Positions 1-9,188 of a stretch of 64,000 nt of DNA are shown one piece after another (position 1 is the stretch's first letter; each line of letters starts with the position of its first letter). The notes below the pieces were generated by a model, which was given only the letters and a program-made list of their open reading frames with translations, was not told where the DNA came from and did no database searches. The DNA is from Glaciecola sp965660625 (GTDB taxonomy: Bacteria; Pseudomonadota; Gammaproteobacteria; Enterobacterales; Alteromonadaceae): NCBI GenBank assembly GCA_965660625.1, contig CBFIAR010000008.1, forward strand, positions 82,096-146,095, written 5' to 3'. The position numbers and the translations under genes were made by a program.

Positions 1-950
1 GCCTCTTTGACCAAGTTCACAATACGCTGGTTTACCGGCGCCGTTATGCCGTATTGTTTGGCAAGGTTAACAATTTCGCCATTCAAAAAATCAATTTCTG
101 TTTTACGATTTAATACAAAATCCTCATACATCGAAGAACGAGCTTTGGGGTCTATTTTAAGCGTAGCACTCGCGACACGTTTAAATAAGAAATCAGGCAA
201 CGCTAAAACATAAGGCATCAAACTAGGTACAACCTTTCCGGTTCTGGCTGGTTTAATGCCCGCTTCTTTCAATACCATTAATGCTTCTGCAATCACTTTT
301 GTCATTACTAAGCGATACCTACGATTATTCATTTGCTCTAATAAAGGCACTCCAGACAGCGCATTCACTGAGTTGTTGAGATTCATAATCAACTTTCCCC
401 ACTGTACCCCTTGAATATCATCATGCAGTGTTAAAGGTAAGTTCGCTTGTTTAAACGCCTTGACAAGATCAAGATATTCCCCCACTTTCGCCTCAATCGC
501 CAAGTTCCCCTCAGTGCCGCAATGAAATTGACCTTGCCCGTTATTAAGCACATTGAAAGGAATCATCCCGTTGATTATCTTATGCTCCGGCAGAACAGTC
601 TTCAACACATCTCTATTTTTAGTGCCGTTTTGAAAGCTAACAATCACAGCTGAAGGCTTAGCATAGGCAAGAATAGATGCTGCTGTGGATTCGGTGTCAC
701 CGCTTTTCACCGTAAGTAAAATATAATCTGCGTTAGCGATACTATCCATCGAAACGGAGAACTGTCGCGGCTCAATCGTCAGAGTCTCATCTCGTCCCTT
801 CCAGTCTGTTGCATTTAAGCCATAGTCAGTCAGTTGCTTTTGAATGCGCTCTCTGCCGATCAAAATGACATCAATATCATTCGCTATCAGACATCCCCCC
901 AGGTAACAGCCAACGCTACCCGCACCCACTATTGCAATCTTTTGCAGCAT
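1..950 (-). CDS. panE: 2-dehydropantoate 2-reductase (ketopantoate reductase), 3' end outside window
   Basis: Reads leftward from an ATG at 950 and is still open at base 1, so the C-terminus is missing. The protein begins MLQKIAIVGAGSVGCYLGG, a Rossmann NADP-binding GxGxxG start typical of the ApbA/PanE family. It continues with the family's internal pattern: ADYILLTVKS, then VSFQNGTKN, then a C-terminal helical part with WGKLIMN and NSVNAL. The family reduces 2-dehydropantoate to pantoate with NADPH in coenzyme A synthesis in the cytoplasm. PanE-like paralogues of unknown substrate are common, so the exact substrate is inferred. It is separated from the next minus-strand gene by about 150 bases. 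Confidence 0.85.
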   Translation of the reverse strand, partial: MLQKIAIVGAGSVGCYLGGCLIANDIDVILIGRERIQKQLTDYGLNATDWKGRDETLTIEPRQFSVSMDSIANADYILLTVKSGDTESTAASILAYAKPSAVIVSFQNGTKNRDVLKTVLPEHKIINGMIPFNVLNNGQGQFHCGTEGNLAIEAKVGEYLDLVKAFKQANLPLTLHDDIQGVQWGKLIMNLNNSVNALSGVPLLEQMNNRRYRLVMTKVIAEALMVLKEAGIKPARTGKVVPSLMPYVLALPDFLFKRVASATLKIDPKARSSMYEDFVLNRKTEIDFLNGEIVNLAKQYGITAPVNQRIVNLVKE

Positions 951-1098
951 GCTTTTTTACCTTTTTCTAGCTAAACCAATACGACGCCTTTTAATCGTAA
1001 CAAATTGAACTACATAAAAATGAAGATAATATCTAACGTTTCTCGTTCAGAATTGCAATGAACTGCGCACCGATTTAGAGCACATTATTTTGATGTTT

Positions 1099-1965
1099 TT
1101 AGTGAGCAAACTTGTCAGCAAATATCTTTGCAAAAAATTCAGGAGAAGAATTATCCATATTAAAGTACAAACTCGGTTCGATTAGCTCTACCTCAATGAT
1201 CATGAGTTCACCGTTAAGCGACACAATATCAACTCTGGCATATAAGGCTTCTTCGGGTAAGGCATTTATCGTTTGTTCGCCAAGAGCAAACATGGCCGCA
1301 CTCGGCTCGATGCTTGTCAACTGACCACCATGCTCTTCTTGTACTCTGAAATCGCCTTTAGCAGGTTGCTTACAAATAGCGTGGCTATATTGCGAATCAA
1401 AATAGAAAAGTGAATACTCGCCTTCTTCCACAATACTCGTTAAGAATGGCTGGATCATCGCGGAACGGTCTTTAAAATCGGCTTTCAATGAAGATATATT
1501 TGCTGCGACAGAGGCCGGTGTAAGGCGATAGGTAAAATCGGCATTTGCGCTGATATAAGGCTTAATCACTATTTCGTCACAAGCAAATTGCTCAAATGCC
1601 ACCGCAAAATCCTGCTCCTGCAATGTCTCAAGCCAAAGCGTTGGTATTATCGGAACACCTTTATCTTCTAGTTCCTTCAAATAACACTTTGAAATATTCC
1701 ACTTAATCAGCGATAAGGAATTACACAACACAGCAGTTGAATTCTCAATGCTTTGTAAACATACAAGAAAATCATCGCAATGTGCCTGATAGTCCCAAGT
1801 ACTGCGCACCACTACTGCGTCATATTGGTTCCAATCGTGATTTTTTGCGTGCCAAGAAACTTCTGTGGAGTCCCACCCCCACTTTTTCAGCGGAGCCTCT
1901 AACAAACGATCGTAAACGAAAAAATCCTCTAATTTATCCGTTGTTAGAATTGCAACTTTGCGCAT
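1099..1965 (-). CDS. ATP-grasp domain protein (RimK/DcsG-like ligase)
   Basis: A 288-residue cytoplasmic protein with an N-terminal Rossmann-like pre-ATP-grasp part (VAILTTDKLEDFFVYD, then AVVVRSTWDY) and a C-terminal ATP-grasp fold. Landmarks are EIVIKPYISANADFTYR, the GDFRVQEEHGGQ segment and the metal-binding ending RVDIV...LMIIEVELIEPSLYF. Such enzymes join a carboxylate to an amine or thiol through an acyl-phosphate. The glutathione-synthetase-like and cycloserine (DcsG) ATP-grasps share these motifs, but the substrate cannot be read from sequence. The start is one base downstream of the stop of a 55-residue membrane peptide, so the two are probably co-translated. Confidence 0.8.
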   Translation of the reverse strand: MRKVAILTTDKLEDFFVYDRLLEAPLKKWGWDSTEVSWHAKNHDWNQYDAVVVRSTWDYQAHCDDFLVCLQSIENSTAVLCNSLSLIKWNISKCYLKELEDKGVPIIPTLWLETLQEQDFAVAFEQFACDEIVIKPYISANADFTYRLTPASVAANISSLKADFKDRSAMIQPFLTSIVEEGEYSLFYFDSQYSHAICKQPAKGDFRVQEEHGGQLTSIEPSAAMFALGEQTINALPEEALYARVDIVSLNGELMIIEVELIEPSLYFNMDNSSPEFFAKIFADKFAH

Positions 1966-1966
1966 G

Positions 1967-2134
1967 TTATCCCTTGGTTTGTCGAGAATTATCTTGTGGT
2001 GTTAATTGTTGCATCTGCGGTAAGTTGTGCTGAGCTGCTGGATTAGTTTCACTGTGTTTTGAACCGAATAGAACGGCTGCCATTATAATGCTCGCACCGG
2101 CGATGCTTAAACATAAATTACGTTTGAAATGCAT
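1967..2134 (-). CDS. small single-span membrane peptide (55 aa), unknown function
   Basis: An ORF starting MHFKRNLCLSIAGASII at 2134 and ending QDNSRQTKG, one base before the ATP-grasp gene. AAAGAGGGATTTT lies directly upstream and gives a good Shine-Dalgarno sequence. After a short basic stretch there is one hydrophobic segment (about residues 7-24), then a polar, Gln/Asn/Pro-rich tail of about 30 residues. It could be a membrane anchor with the tail outside, or an uncleaved signal peptide with a short secreted tail. I recognise no family. The tight coupling to the ligase gene suggests a shared role, perhaps as a peptide substrate or partner; that is inference. Confidence 0.6.
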   Translation of the reverse strand: MHFKRNLCLSIAGASIIMAAVLFGSKHSETNPAAQHNLPQMQQLTPQDNSRQTKG

Positions 2135-2380
2135 AAAATCCCTCTTTAATTAAACAACTCTATTCCATAGAGCAGCGTTTCCTCTCTTGAAAGGCAAACG
2201 ATGATAGCCAACCCGCTAAGAGTCAAATGATAGCAAACAATAGACCAACGACGCCACCTAATATAATGCTTTTATTATTATCCTGCGCATTCAATACATC
2301 CAACAAAACTAGAGAGCAGCCTAGTAAAGACCGTAACTGACGGACACAGTAGTTGCTGCAGGATCAGTCACTTTATCATC

Positions 2381-2416
2381 AGAGCGGCCAACTAGATCGA
2401 GGCTAGTTGGCACTCT
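2381..2416 (-). terminator. hairpin after pntB (terminator-like, no U-tract)
   Basis: GCCAACTAG at 2387-2395 and CTAGTTGGC at 2403-2411 form a perfect 9-bp stem with a 7-base loop. AGAG/CTCT extends it past a one-base bulge. It sits about 20 bases beyond the pntB stop. No run of U follows on the minus strand, so it may be a 3' mRNA stabiliser or part of a Rho-type end rather than an intrinsic terminator. The rest of the gap 2135-2435 holds no convincing gene. Confidence 0.45.
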
Positions 2417-2435
2417 AATAATATGCCATATACTG

Positions 2436-3827
2436 TTAATCTGAAAATTGGCGAATGATGGTGTTGATGGTGTCTTTAGCATCGCCAAATATCATGCGAG
2501 CATTGTCTTTAAAGAATAGCGGATTTTCGACGCCGGCGAAACCAGAAGCCATTCCTCTTTTCAGAATAAACACATTTTTCGCCCGATCGGCATTGATAAT
2601 TGGCATACCATAAATTGGACTCCCTGCAATGTCTCTTGCTGCCGGGTTAACCACATCATTTGCACCGATCACAATAGCCACATCAAACCCTTCCATACGC
2701 GCATTTACGTCATCCATTTCAAGCAGCAACTCATAAGACACATCCGCTTCGGCCAACAGAACATTCATATGCCCAGGCATCCGCCCGGCCACTGGATGAA
2801 TGCCATAAACAACTTCCGCTCCGTTTTCTTCTAATAGCACTTGAAGCTCCTTCATAGCGTGTTGAGCTTGAGCAACCGCCATACCGTAACCAGGAATAAC
2901 GAGCACTGATTGAGCGGCCTCTAATACATAATAAGCATCGTCTGCAGCCATCGGTTTAACTTCACCTTCAATTTTAATTTCTGAGGTACTAACCGCTTGA
3001 AAGCCAGAAAAAAGAACGTTAGTGAGTGAACGATTCATCGCCTTGCACATAACACTGGTCAAGATAATACCGCTGGCGCCGACAAGGGCACCGGCAACAA
3101 TGAGCAAATTATTGTTTATTGCCAAGCCCGCAGCACACGCAGCTAAACCTGAGTAACTATTCAGAAGTGATATCACTACCGGCATATCGGCGCCGCCAAT
3201 AGGAATAACCAGCATGACACCCAAAATAATGCAAAGGGTGACAAAAGAATAAAGATATATCCCACTGTTTATTGTCTGAGGATATATAACAACCAAAGTG
3301 CCAAGGGTAACAATAGCCATGACAATAAGAATATTCACCACGGCTTGTCCGGTAAACACCGTTGATCCGCTGCTAATTAGCGTCGACATTTTGCCGCTGA
3401 GTTTTGCCCATGCGATGACGCTACCAGAAAAAGTAATTCCCCCTATCACTATCGCCAATAAAACAATCACCAATAAGTAGCTTTCTATTGCAGAATCAGC
3501 TTCAACCATGGCTAAGGCAACGAGTAAACTAGCCATGCCTCCGACACCATTAAGCAGTGACACCATTTCTGGCATTTCGGTTAACGCAACTTTTTTGGCT
3601 ATAAGTGCCCCTACTGCACTACCCGCCACGATCGCCACTATAATCCACTCATAAGCTAAGATATTCTGGTCAATTAAGGTAGCACAAATGGCGACTAGCA
3701 TGCCCAGTGCCGAGAGTTTATTGCCGCGGCGAGCTGTTAAGGGATGACTTAGTAATTTCAAACCTAAAATAAACAAGGCAGCGCTCAGGACGTAAATCGC
3801 ATTGATAATGATTTCTGAATTCAACAT
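2436..3827 (-). CDS. pntB: NAD(P) transhydrogenase subunit beta
   Basis: A 463-residue protein with an N-terminal block of about eight or nine membrane helices (residues 1-260) and a soluble NADP(H)-binding domain III. The latter shows VLVIPGYGMAVAQAQH, then YGIHPVAGRMPGHMNVLLAEADV and DVAIVIGANDVVNPAAR, all hallmarks of PntB. With PntAa and PntAb it forms the inner-membrane proton pump that moves hydride from NADH to NADP+ using the proton gradient. Length matches the family. It is last in the pntAa-pntAb-pntB operon, 9 bases after pntAb. Confidence 0.97.
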   Translation of the reverse strand: MLNSEIIINAIYVLSAALFILGLKLLSHPLTARRGNKLSALGMLVAICATLIDQNILAYEWIIVAIVAGSAVGALIAKKVALTEMPEMVSLLNGVGGMASLLVALAMVEADSAIESYLLVIVLLAIVIGGITFSGSVIAWAKLSGKMSTLISSGSTVFTGQAVVNILIVMAIVTLGTLVVIYPQTINSGIYLYSFVTLCIILGVMLVIPIGGADMPVVISLLNSYSGLAACAAGLAINNNLLIVAGALVGASGIILTSVMCKAMNRSLTNVLFSGFQAVSTSEIKIEGEVKPMAADDAYYVLEAAQSVLVIPGYGMAVAQAQHAMKELQVLLEENGAEVVYGIHPVAGRMPGHMNVLLAEADVSYELLLEMDDVNARMEGFDVAIVIGANDVVNPAARDIAGSPIYGMPIINADRAKNVFILKRGMASGFAGVENPLFFKDNARMIFGDAKDTINTIIRQFSD

Positions 3828-3836
3828 ATTCGTTCC

Positions 3837-4112
3837 CTACTTACGTTTGAACATTGCAAGCATGCGGTCAGTAACCATATAACCGCCAACTACATTGATT
3901 GTCGCTAGAAAAACCGAAACACTGCCGAGAATCTGTGCGAGCAACAGGTTTTCATTGCCAGAATAAGCAATGGCTCCAATCAAGGTAATGCCTGAAACTG
4001 CATTTGCGCCACTCATTAGCGGCGTATGAAGCGTGGCGGGGACTTTACGAATCAGCTCAAAACCTAAAAATATTGCTAACATTAAAATCATTGAAAGGTA
4101 AATAAATGACAT
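3837..4112 (-). CDS. pntAb: NAD(P) transhydrogenase subunit alpha part 2 (membrane part)
   Basis: A 91-residue protein with three hydrophobic helices; LIRKVPATLHTPLMSGANAVSG is the signature of the small membrane segment of transhydrogenase. In E. coli this segment is fused to the C-terminus of PntA. Here it is a separate gene, as in Rhodospirillum-type three-subunit enzymes. Its ATG overlaps the pntAa stop as TAATG at 4110-4114, which implies translational coupling. It helps form the proton channel with PntB. Confidence 0.95.
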   Translation of the reverse strand: MSFIYLSMILMLAIFLGFELIRKVPATLHTPLMSGANAVSGITLIGAIAYSGNENLLLAQILGSVSVFLATINVVGGYMVTDRMLAMFKRK

Positions 4113-5260
4113 TAGTCGCTCTCCTTCGTCAATAGCGCTTTGATAGTGGGGTTAATTAGTTCGCCTTGATGTGTAATCAATGCCGTCTTTAAAATATCAT
4201 CTTCCAAATTCAGCAAGATTGTTTTACTTTCAGGGTCCCAAAACTCGAGCAGGAGTGCTTGTAAGTTATTGGCATACATTTGACTCGCATCCAATGCAAC
4301 CTCACTCGCCCAATTTCCGGTTCCAATAACAGTCACACCTTCAACGGTAACAACTTCTCCTGCAACACTACCCTCAACATTACCGCCGTTTTCAGCCGCC
4401 ATATCGACAATGACACTGCCAGGTTTCATTTTTGCAATCACGTCTTTTTTGATCAACAGCGGTGGCTTCCTACCAAATAATTGTGCTGTCGTGATCACGA
4501 CATCTGAATTAGCAATGCAGTCGGCCTGAGCTTTTTGTTGGATATCTATTTGCTCGGGAGTCAGTGCATTTGCATAGCCTTGTTCATTTTGGCCTGTTTC
4601 ACCGATATCGATAGCTAAAAATGTAGCTCCAAGAGAACGTACCTGCTCCGCTACAACTTCACGAGTATCGTAAGCAGTAACAGCCGCACCTAAGCGTTTC
4701 GCGGTAGCAATTGCTTGCAAACCAGCTACGCCTGCACCAATGACAAAGACTTTTGAAGGTTTCAAGGTGCCCGCCGGCGTCATCATCATGGGGAAAACCC
4801 GAGGTAAGGTGGACATGGCTTTTGCCATCATTACGTATCCGGCCAAACTAGCCTGTGAGCTTAGTGCGTCCATCTTCTGACAGCGACTGCTGCGCGGTAT
4901 CATTTCAACACTGAGCGCTGAACGACCCGACTGCTGAAGCCATTTGATGTGCTCGTGTGCATTAAAAGGATCTAAGAAACTAATACAACAAACTGTCGTT
5001 TTGGTTTTTTCCAACTCTAATTTTTGCAGTGGATGAATAGACATCAGTAAGTCGGCTTTAGCAAGCACAGAATCTCGATTAGATTCTATTAGCGCCCCAG
5101 CCGCCGCATATTCTGAATCTTCAATATTGATATTTTTCCCAATACCACATTCAACGATGATTGTGGCACCGAGTTTTACATAAGCTTTTACATTGATTGG
5201 TAGTAAACTGCAGCGACGTTCATTTTTCACTTGCTCCGCGACAAACCCGATTGTGCTCAT
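4112..5260 (-). CDS. pntAa: NAD(P) transhydrogenase subunit alpha part 1 (NAD-binding)
   Basis: A 382-residue soluble domain I of proton-translocating transhydrogenase, related to alanine dehydrogenase. Visible are the N-terminal ERRCSLLP, the Rossmann loop VFVIGAGVAGLQAIATAKRLGA, the YDTREVVAEQVRSLGA segment that follows it, and VIVDMAAENGGNVEGS near the NADH site. It has no membrane helices, which fits the split alpha subunit. A very strong Shine-Dalgarno (AAGGAGGGGCA) precedes the ATG at 5260. It is first gene of the pnt operon and binds NAD(H) on the cytoplasmic face. Confidence 0.96.
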   Translation of the reverse strand: MSTIGFVAEQVKNERRCSLLPINVKAYVKLGATIIVECGIGKNINIEDSEYAAAGALIESNRDSVLAKADLLMSIHPLQKLELEKTKTTVCCISFLDPFNAHEHIKWLQQSGRSALSVEMIPRSSRCQKMDALSSQASLAGYVMMAKAMSTLPRVFPMMMTPAGTLKPSKVFVIGAGVAGLQAIATAKRLGAAVTAYDTREVVAEQVRSLGATFLAIDIGETGQNEQGYANALTPEQIDIQQKAQADCIANSDVVITTAQLFGRKPPLLIKKDVIAKMKPGSVIVDMAAENGGNVEGSVAGEVVTVEGVTVIGTGNWASEVALDASQMYANNLQALLLEFWDPESKTILLNLEDDILKTALITHQGELINPTIKALLTKESD

Positions 5261-5445
5261 TGCCCCTCCTTTTTTAGCTGAATACTGTTGAGTTTTGCTG
5301 CAATGTTTAGGTGAAGTAGATCTTCAGACAAATAAAGCAACAACCTCAGTATGCATATTCTGCTTTAAAAATCATCGTCTTTTGTTGTATCGTCATTATT
5401 CATAGAGTGATTGTTTGTCTGGAGCTGGGTATCTTAGGCGCTTGA

Positions 5446-7323
5446 TCACGATAGCGCTGCATACAAAGACATCGAAACAACATAGGCAAGCAGACCGTAA
5501 GCAAAGAATGCCCCCCAAGCATAGCGATTCTTGCCAAGTTCCGATTTAAGCATTGCAACGGTAGCGACACACTGTAATGCAATAACGTAAAATGCCAGTA
5601 GAGCCACTCCTGAAGCAAGAGAGAGACCATCTGCTTGAAGGTTAGCAGCCAAACCTGCAATGTTCTCATCGGCGTTTTCGATACTAAACATAGTGCCTAA
5701 AACACCAACAAATACCTCTCGCGCTAAAAATGAAACCAAGATAGCGACACCATAGCGCCAATCGACACCTAGGGGCGTAAAAATAGGTTCTACCCATTGT
5801 CCAATTAGCGATAAGTATGAGTTTTGTAAATCGCCGTTATTAGGAAAGTAGCCCAAGGTCCAAATAACCAAGGAGACGACAAAGATGATCGGAGCAGCAC
5901 GCTTTATAAACTGAACACCACTGTTGATAATACGGTAAAACAAGGGCTGCCAATGTGGTAGTCGATATGAAGGCAACTCGAGGATAAAGGGCATATCTTG
6001 GAGCTCTTTAGACCCTTCTGTCATTTTGTTAAGCAAGCCACTGACGATAAGCGCAGTCAAAATGCCAAAGGCATATAAGACAAAAAACATCGCACCCTGC
6101 AAGTTAACCCAGCCTCCTAAATACCTGGTATCAGGCACAAATACCGCTATTAGTAATGCATAAACAGGTAACCTTGCCGAGCAAGACATCAGCGGCACAG
6201 TTAGCATTGTCACAAAGCGTTTGCGAGGCGATTCAATTGTTCGAGCTGCTAATATTGCAGGGATCGCGCACGCATGCCCCGACAAATAAGGAATAAAGCT
6301 TCGGCCTGAAAGACCAAAAAAACTTAAGGGCCGGTGACAAATTAGCGCAGCTCGAGCTAAATAACCGCTGTCTTCCAACAAGCCGATTATGAGGGTCAAT
6401 ATCATTATTTGCGGGACAAAAACTAGAAACGAACCCAAGCCCCCAAAAATAGCGTCGGTCATAAAGTCATTTAATATGCCTTCTCCTAAGAAACGGGAAA
6501 CGACACCTGCAATAAAGCTAATAGCATCTTCTGTTGCGTCCATGAGCGGTGCAGCCCAAGTAAAAATGCTTTGAAATAAGAAAAACATGATCAGCAAAAA
6601 AGCAAAACCACCAAACACAGAATTGAGCAAAAATCGGTCTATCGCGTTCTGCCGTTTAAGTACAACATCAGATTGGATTGCAAATTCCTTCGCTAGGCTT
6701 TTTGCTGCAAGCCCGAAGGTCTGCTGGTTGGTTTCTGTCGTTTTTACACGATATTTTTCGGGCGACATCGCAACTTCACTCAAACCTTTTTGTAACTCGC
6801 TAATACCCATTAAGGTTTTTGCAGATACGGCATACACTGGGCTACCTAACTTCTTACTAAGCTGGTCAGTATCAATGTTATGATTGAATCTTAGGAGCTC
6901 ATCCACCATATTTAAGGTGAAAACGACCGTCTTGTTGTGCTGCTTCGCAATTTCCTGAACCTGCAAAGCAAACACCAAGGAGCGTTCCATCCGAGTAGCA
7001 TCGAGGTTGCATAAAATAATGCTGGTTTTTTCGTCAGACATAGCATTGAGCAGCTGGTCGATAGCAATCGATTCGTCTTTTGATAAAGATTTTAAAGAGT
7101 AAGTGCCGGGGTAATCGATGAGCTCGAATTTTTGCTGCTGCTTACCATCAAACGCATCCGCACTTTTCGGAATCGCATTGTCCAAATGAGCATGAAAAAT
7201 ACCACTTTTCAACTCAACAGTCACACCGGGGAAGTTAGCAACTTTTTGCCTCAAGCCGGTTAATTGATTAAATAGCAGACTTTTACCCGAATTAGGTTTA
7301 CCAACAAGAAGAATTTTTTGCAT
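5446..7323 (-). CDS. feoB: ferrous iron transport protein B
   Basis: A 625-residue GTPase-permease. The N-terminal G domain has G1 GKPNSGKS (residues 7-14), G3 DYPGTYS and the G4 region CNLDATRMERS. The membrane part carries the two Gate motifs, with LLEDSGYLARAA, SGHACAIPAI and the conserved LMSCSARLPVY, and later FLAREVFVGVLGTMFS. It moves Fe2+ across the inner membrane. It is shorter than the E. coli protein (about 770 residues), which mainly reflects a smaller cytoplasmic region after the G domain and a short C-terminus. It follows feoA by one base; no feoC was found. Confidence 0.95.
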   Translation of the reverse strand: MQKILLVGKPNSGKSLLFNQLTGLRQKVANFPGVTVELKSGIFHAHLDNAIPKSADAFDGKQQQKFELIDYPGTYSLKSLSKDESIAIDQLLNAMSDEKTSIILCNLDATRMERSLVFALQVQEIAKQHNKTVVFTLNMVDELLRFNHNIDTDQLSKKLGSPVYAVSAKTLMGISELQKGLSEVAMSPEKYRVKTTETNQQTFGLAAKSLAKEFAIQSDVVLKRQNAIDRFLLNSVFGGFAFLLIMFFLFQSIFTWAAPLMDATEDAISFIAGVVSRFLGEGILNDFMTDAIFGGLGSFLVFVPQIMILTLIIGLLEDSGYLARAALICHRPLSFFGLSGRSFIPYLSGHACAIPAILAARTIESPRKRFVTMLTVPLMSCSARLPVYALLIAVFVPDTRYLGGWVNLQGAMFFVLYAFGILTALIVSGLLNKMTEGSKELQDMPFILELPSYRLPHWQPLFYRIINSGVQFIKRAAPIIFVVSLVIWTLGYFPNNGDLQNSYLSLIGQWVEPIFTPLGVDWRYGVAILVSFLAREVFVGVLGTMFSIENADENIAGLAANLQADGLSLASGVALLAFYVIALQCVATVAMLKSELGKNRYAWGAFFAYGLLAYVVSMSLYAALS

Positions 7324-7324
7324 T

Positions 7325-7555
7325 TTAAATAAGGTTAACGTTTACGTGGTTAGCAACACTTTGTTCAAGTGAATAAATACAGTCGCCCAATTGAATAACC
7401 AGAGGGCCATTAAAAGCAGTGCGCTTAATACAAGTAATCAGTTGTCCTTCTTCAAAGCCCATCTCTTGTAACCTGATAGCAACATCTGAATGCATGCTTC
7501 TACAAAGGCTTTGAATAGAAGCTGATTTTTTTGAAGGAATATCCCAGACAGTCAT
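7325..7555 (-). CDS. feoA: ferrous iron transport protein A
   Basis: A 76-residue SH3-like protein of the FeoA family, with RLQEMGFEEGQLITCIKRTAFNGPLVIQLGDCIYSL. FeoA is a small cytoplasmic partner needed for FeoB-dependent Fe2+ uptake. The stop lies one base upstream of the feoB start, so the two are one transcript. The leader of about 125 bases back to the Fur-like palindrome at 7681-7705 also holds a direct repeat AGTACGTCAA at 7622-7631 and 7636-7645. Both feo genes would be repressed by iron-bound Fur if that palindrome is a Fur site. Confidence 0.93.
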   Translation of the reverse strand: MTVWDIPSKKSASIQSLCRSMHSDVAIRLQEMGFEEGQLITCIKRTAFNGPLVIQLGDCIYSLEQSVANHVNVNLI

Positions 7556-7680
7556 GATGCTCTCTCTTAAACTACTGAATAATTGTTATTCTGAAAGTAC
7601 TGAATTAAGTGTGTCGAATTGAGTACGTCAAAGTCAGTACGTCAATTTAAGCAAATTACTCAGTGAATAATGTAACTAAG

Positions 7681-7705
7681 TTAAATAAGAATAGTTCTTA
7701 TTTAA
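7681..7705 (-). promoter_or_regulatory. Fur-box-like palindrome upstream of feoAB
   Basis: A 25-base inverted repeat with a single mismatch, centred on A7693. Its core AATAAGAATAGTTCTTATT fits the gammaproteobacterial Fur pattern (AATGAGAATNATTCTCATT-like). It lies about 126 bases before the feoA start and about 175 bases before the divergent amine oxidase gene at 7881, so it could act on either. The rest of the 7556-7880 gap is AT-rich with no gene seen. Confidence 0.65.
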
Positions 7706-7880
7706 ACTATTATCTAGCATACTATCCGAAAAATAAAGAAAGTCCAGCAAGCCTATTGATATAGCGCAAACATAAGTAAACAAAAAGGGCTTCGTTTCAC
7801 CATGCGTTGAAACAGAAAACTATACTTATGTATCTGTTGCTCTTATTCTTGTGTCGTTCGAATTAATAAATTGAAAAGAT

Positions 7881-9059
7881 ATGGAAATAAAACAAGCTAA
7901 AGTAGGCATTATCGGGGGTGGGCTAGCAGGTCTTTATACTGCGTATTTACTGGCACAACATAATATTTCATTCGAATTAATAGAGGCAAAAGCTGTATTG
8001 GGTGGCCGAATATACGGTGAAAAAACAGAGGTGTCTGACTATAAAATAGATCTTGGTCCTTCTTGGATTTTCCCCCACCAGCAAGAAATACAAACCTTAG
8101 TGACTGATTTGGGTTTACAGATAATAGAACAGTACAATACAGGTGACGCTATTTTTCAACGCAACTCGCATGAGCCTGCGCAACAAATCAATGGTGTTGC
8201 TCCGCCCCCCATGTATCGAATCTTTGGCGGCACGACGAAACTGATTGACTCTTTAGCGAATGGTATTAACGAGCAACATTGTCGTTTATCAACAACGGTC
8301 AATTCACTTCGTTTTGATGGTCAATATTGGCATTTAGAACTGCTTAAAAATGGCTTAGCAAGCGATTCAGATGACGCCAGTCAATATAACCATAGCAGTC
8401 AGACATCTCGGGCTTGTTCGGTTTCATACGAGCGCATTGTTATTGCTACACCTCCTAGAATAATCGCTCAGATGTTGAAAGGCTCAGTCACAAAATCAGA
8501 CAACACAAATGGATTTTTAACCGCATTAAGCAGTAAATTTGAGCAAACTCCCACTTGGATGGCTGCCCAAGCTAAGTTTGCCGTCACCTACGATCGACCT
8601 TTTTGGCGCGAACAAGGCTTATCTGGCCAAGCTTTTAGTCAAGTTGGTCCTCTAGGTGAAATGCATGACGCTTCTTTTGAAGATGCAAAAGGCAACTCAG
8701 TTTTTGCCTTATTTGGCTTTGTAGGCATTCCGTTCGCACATCGCCAACATGCTTCTAGCGAACAAATGCAAAATGCTTGTCTAGCACAGCTTCTTGCTAT
8801 CTTTGGTTCAAAAGCAAGTGAGTACACACAAATCTATTATAAAGATTGGGGAACCGATGCTTTTATAGCAACTGCTCTTGATCAAAATCAAGCATCTATG
8901 CATCCACACATTAATCTTACATCCGAACAAGCACAACTCCAGCACCTAAAACTACACCTTGCAACTAGTGAGTTTTCAGAGTGCGACGCAGGCTATATGG
9001 AAGGCGCCATCTTAGCCGCTAAATGTGCAGTAAAAAATATACTTTCATGTGCCTCATAA
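7881..9059 (+). CDS. FAD-dependent amine oxidase family protein
   Basis: A 392-residue flavoprotein. The FAD dinucleotide-binding motif GIIGGGLAGLYTAYLLAQ is near the N-terminus, followed by ELIEAKAVLGGRIYG and LGPSWIFPHQQE, which is the usual amine oxidase/protoporphyrinogen oxidase-like start. The C-terminal FAD-contact motif is reduced to ECDAGYMEGAILAAKCA. Members oxidise amines or related substrates in the cytoplasm; the substrate here is unknown. The cupin gene starts about 130 bases downstream on the same strand, so they may form one unit. Confidence 0.8.
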   Translation: MEIKQAKVGIIGGGLAGLYTAYLLAQHNISFELIEAKAVLGGRIYGEKTEVSDYKIDLGPSWIFPHQQEIQTLVTDLGLQIIEQYNTGDAIFQRNSHEPAQQINGVAPPPMYRIFGGTTKLIDSLANGINEQHCRLSTTVNSLRFDGQYWHLELLKNGLASDSDDASQYNHSSQTSRACSVSYERIVIATPPRIIAQMLKGSVTKSDNTNGFLTALSSKFEQTPTWMAAQAKFAVTYDRPFWREQGLSGQAFSQVGPLGEMHDASFEDAKGNSVFALFGFVGIPFAHRQHASSEQMQNACLAQLLAIFGSKASEYTQIYYKDWGTDAFIATALDQNQASMHPHINLTSEQAQLQHLKLHLATSEFSECDAGYMEGAILAAKCAVKNILSCAS

Positions 9060-9188
9060 CTTCTCGTATTGGCATGTCGTTTATACACAACTAAGCTTGA
9101 TCTTAATACGCTAACGACGAGTAAATATCAGCACATACGAGCTAAAGGCACTGACAAAACCATAACGAGATTTAAACACGAGGGCTGC

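Noticed and set aside
5400..5669. 89-residue minus-strand ORF overlapping the 3' end of feoB
   Set aside because: Lies in another frame of the conserved feoB C-terminus, has leucine-rich shadow composition and no ribosome-binding site.
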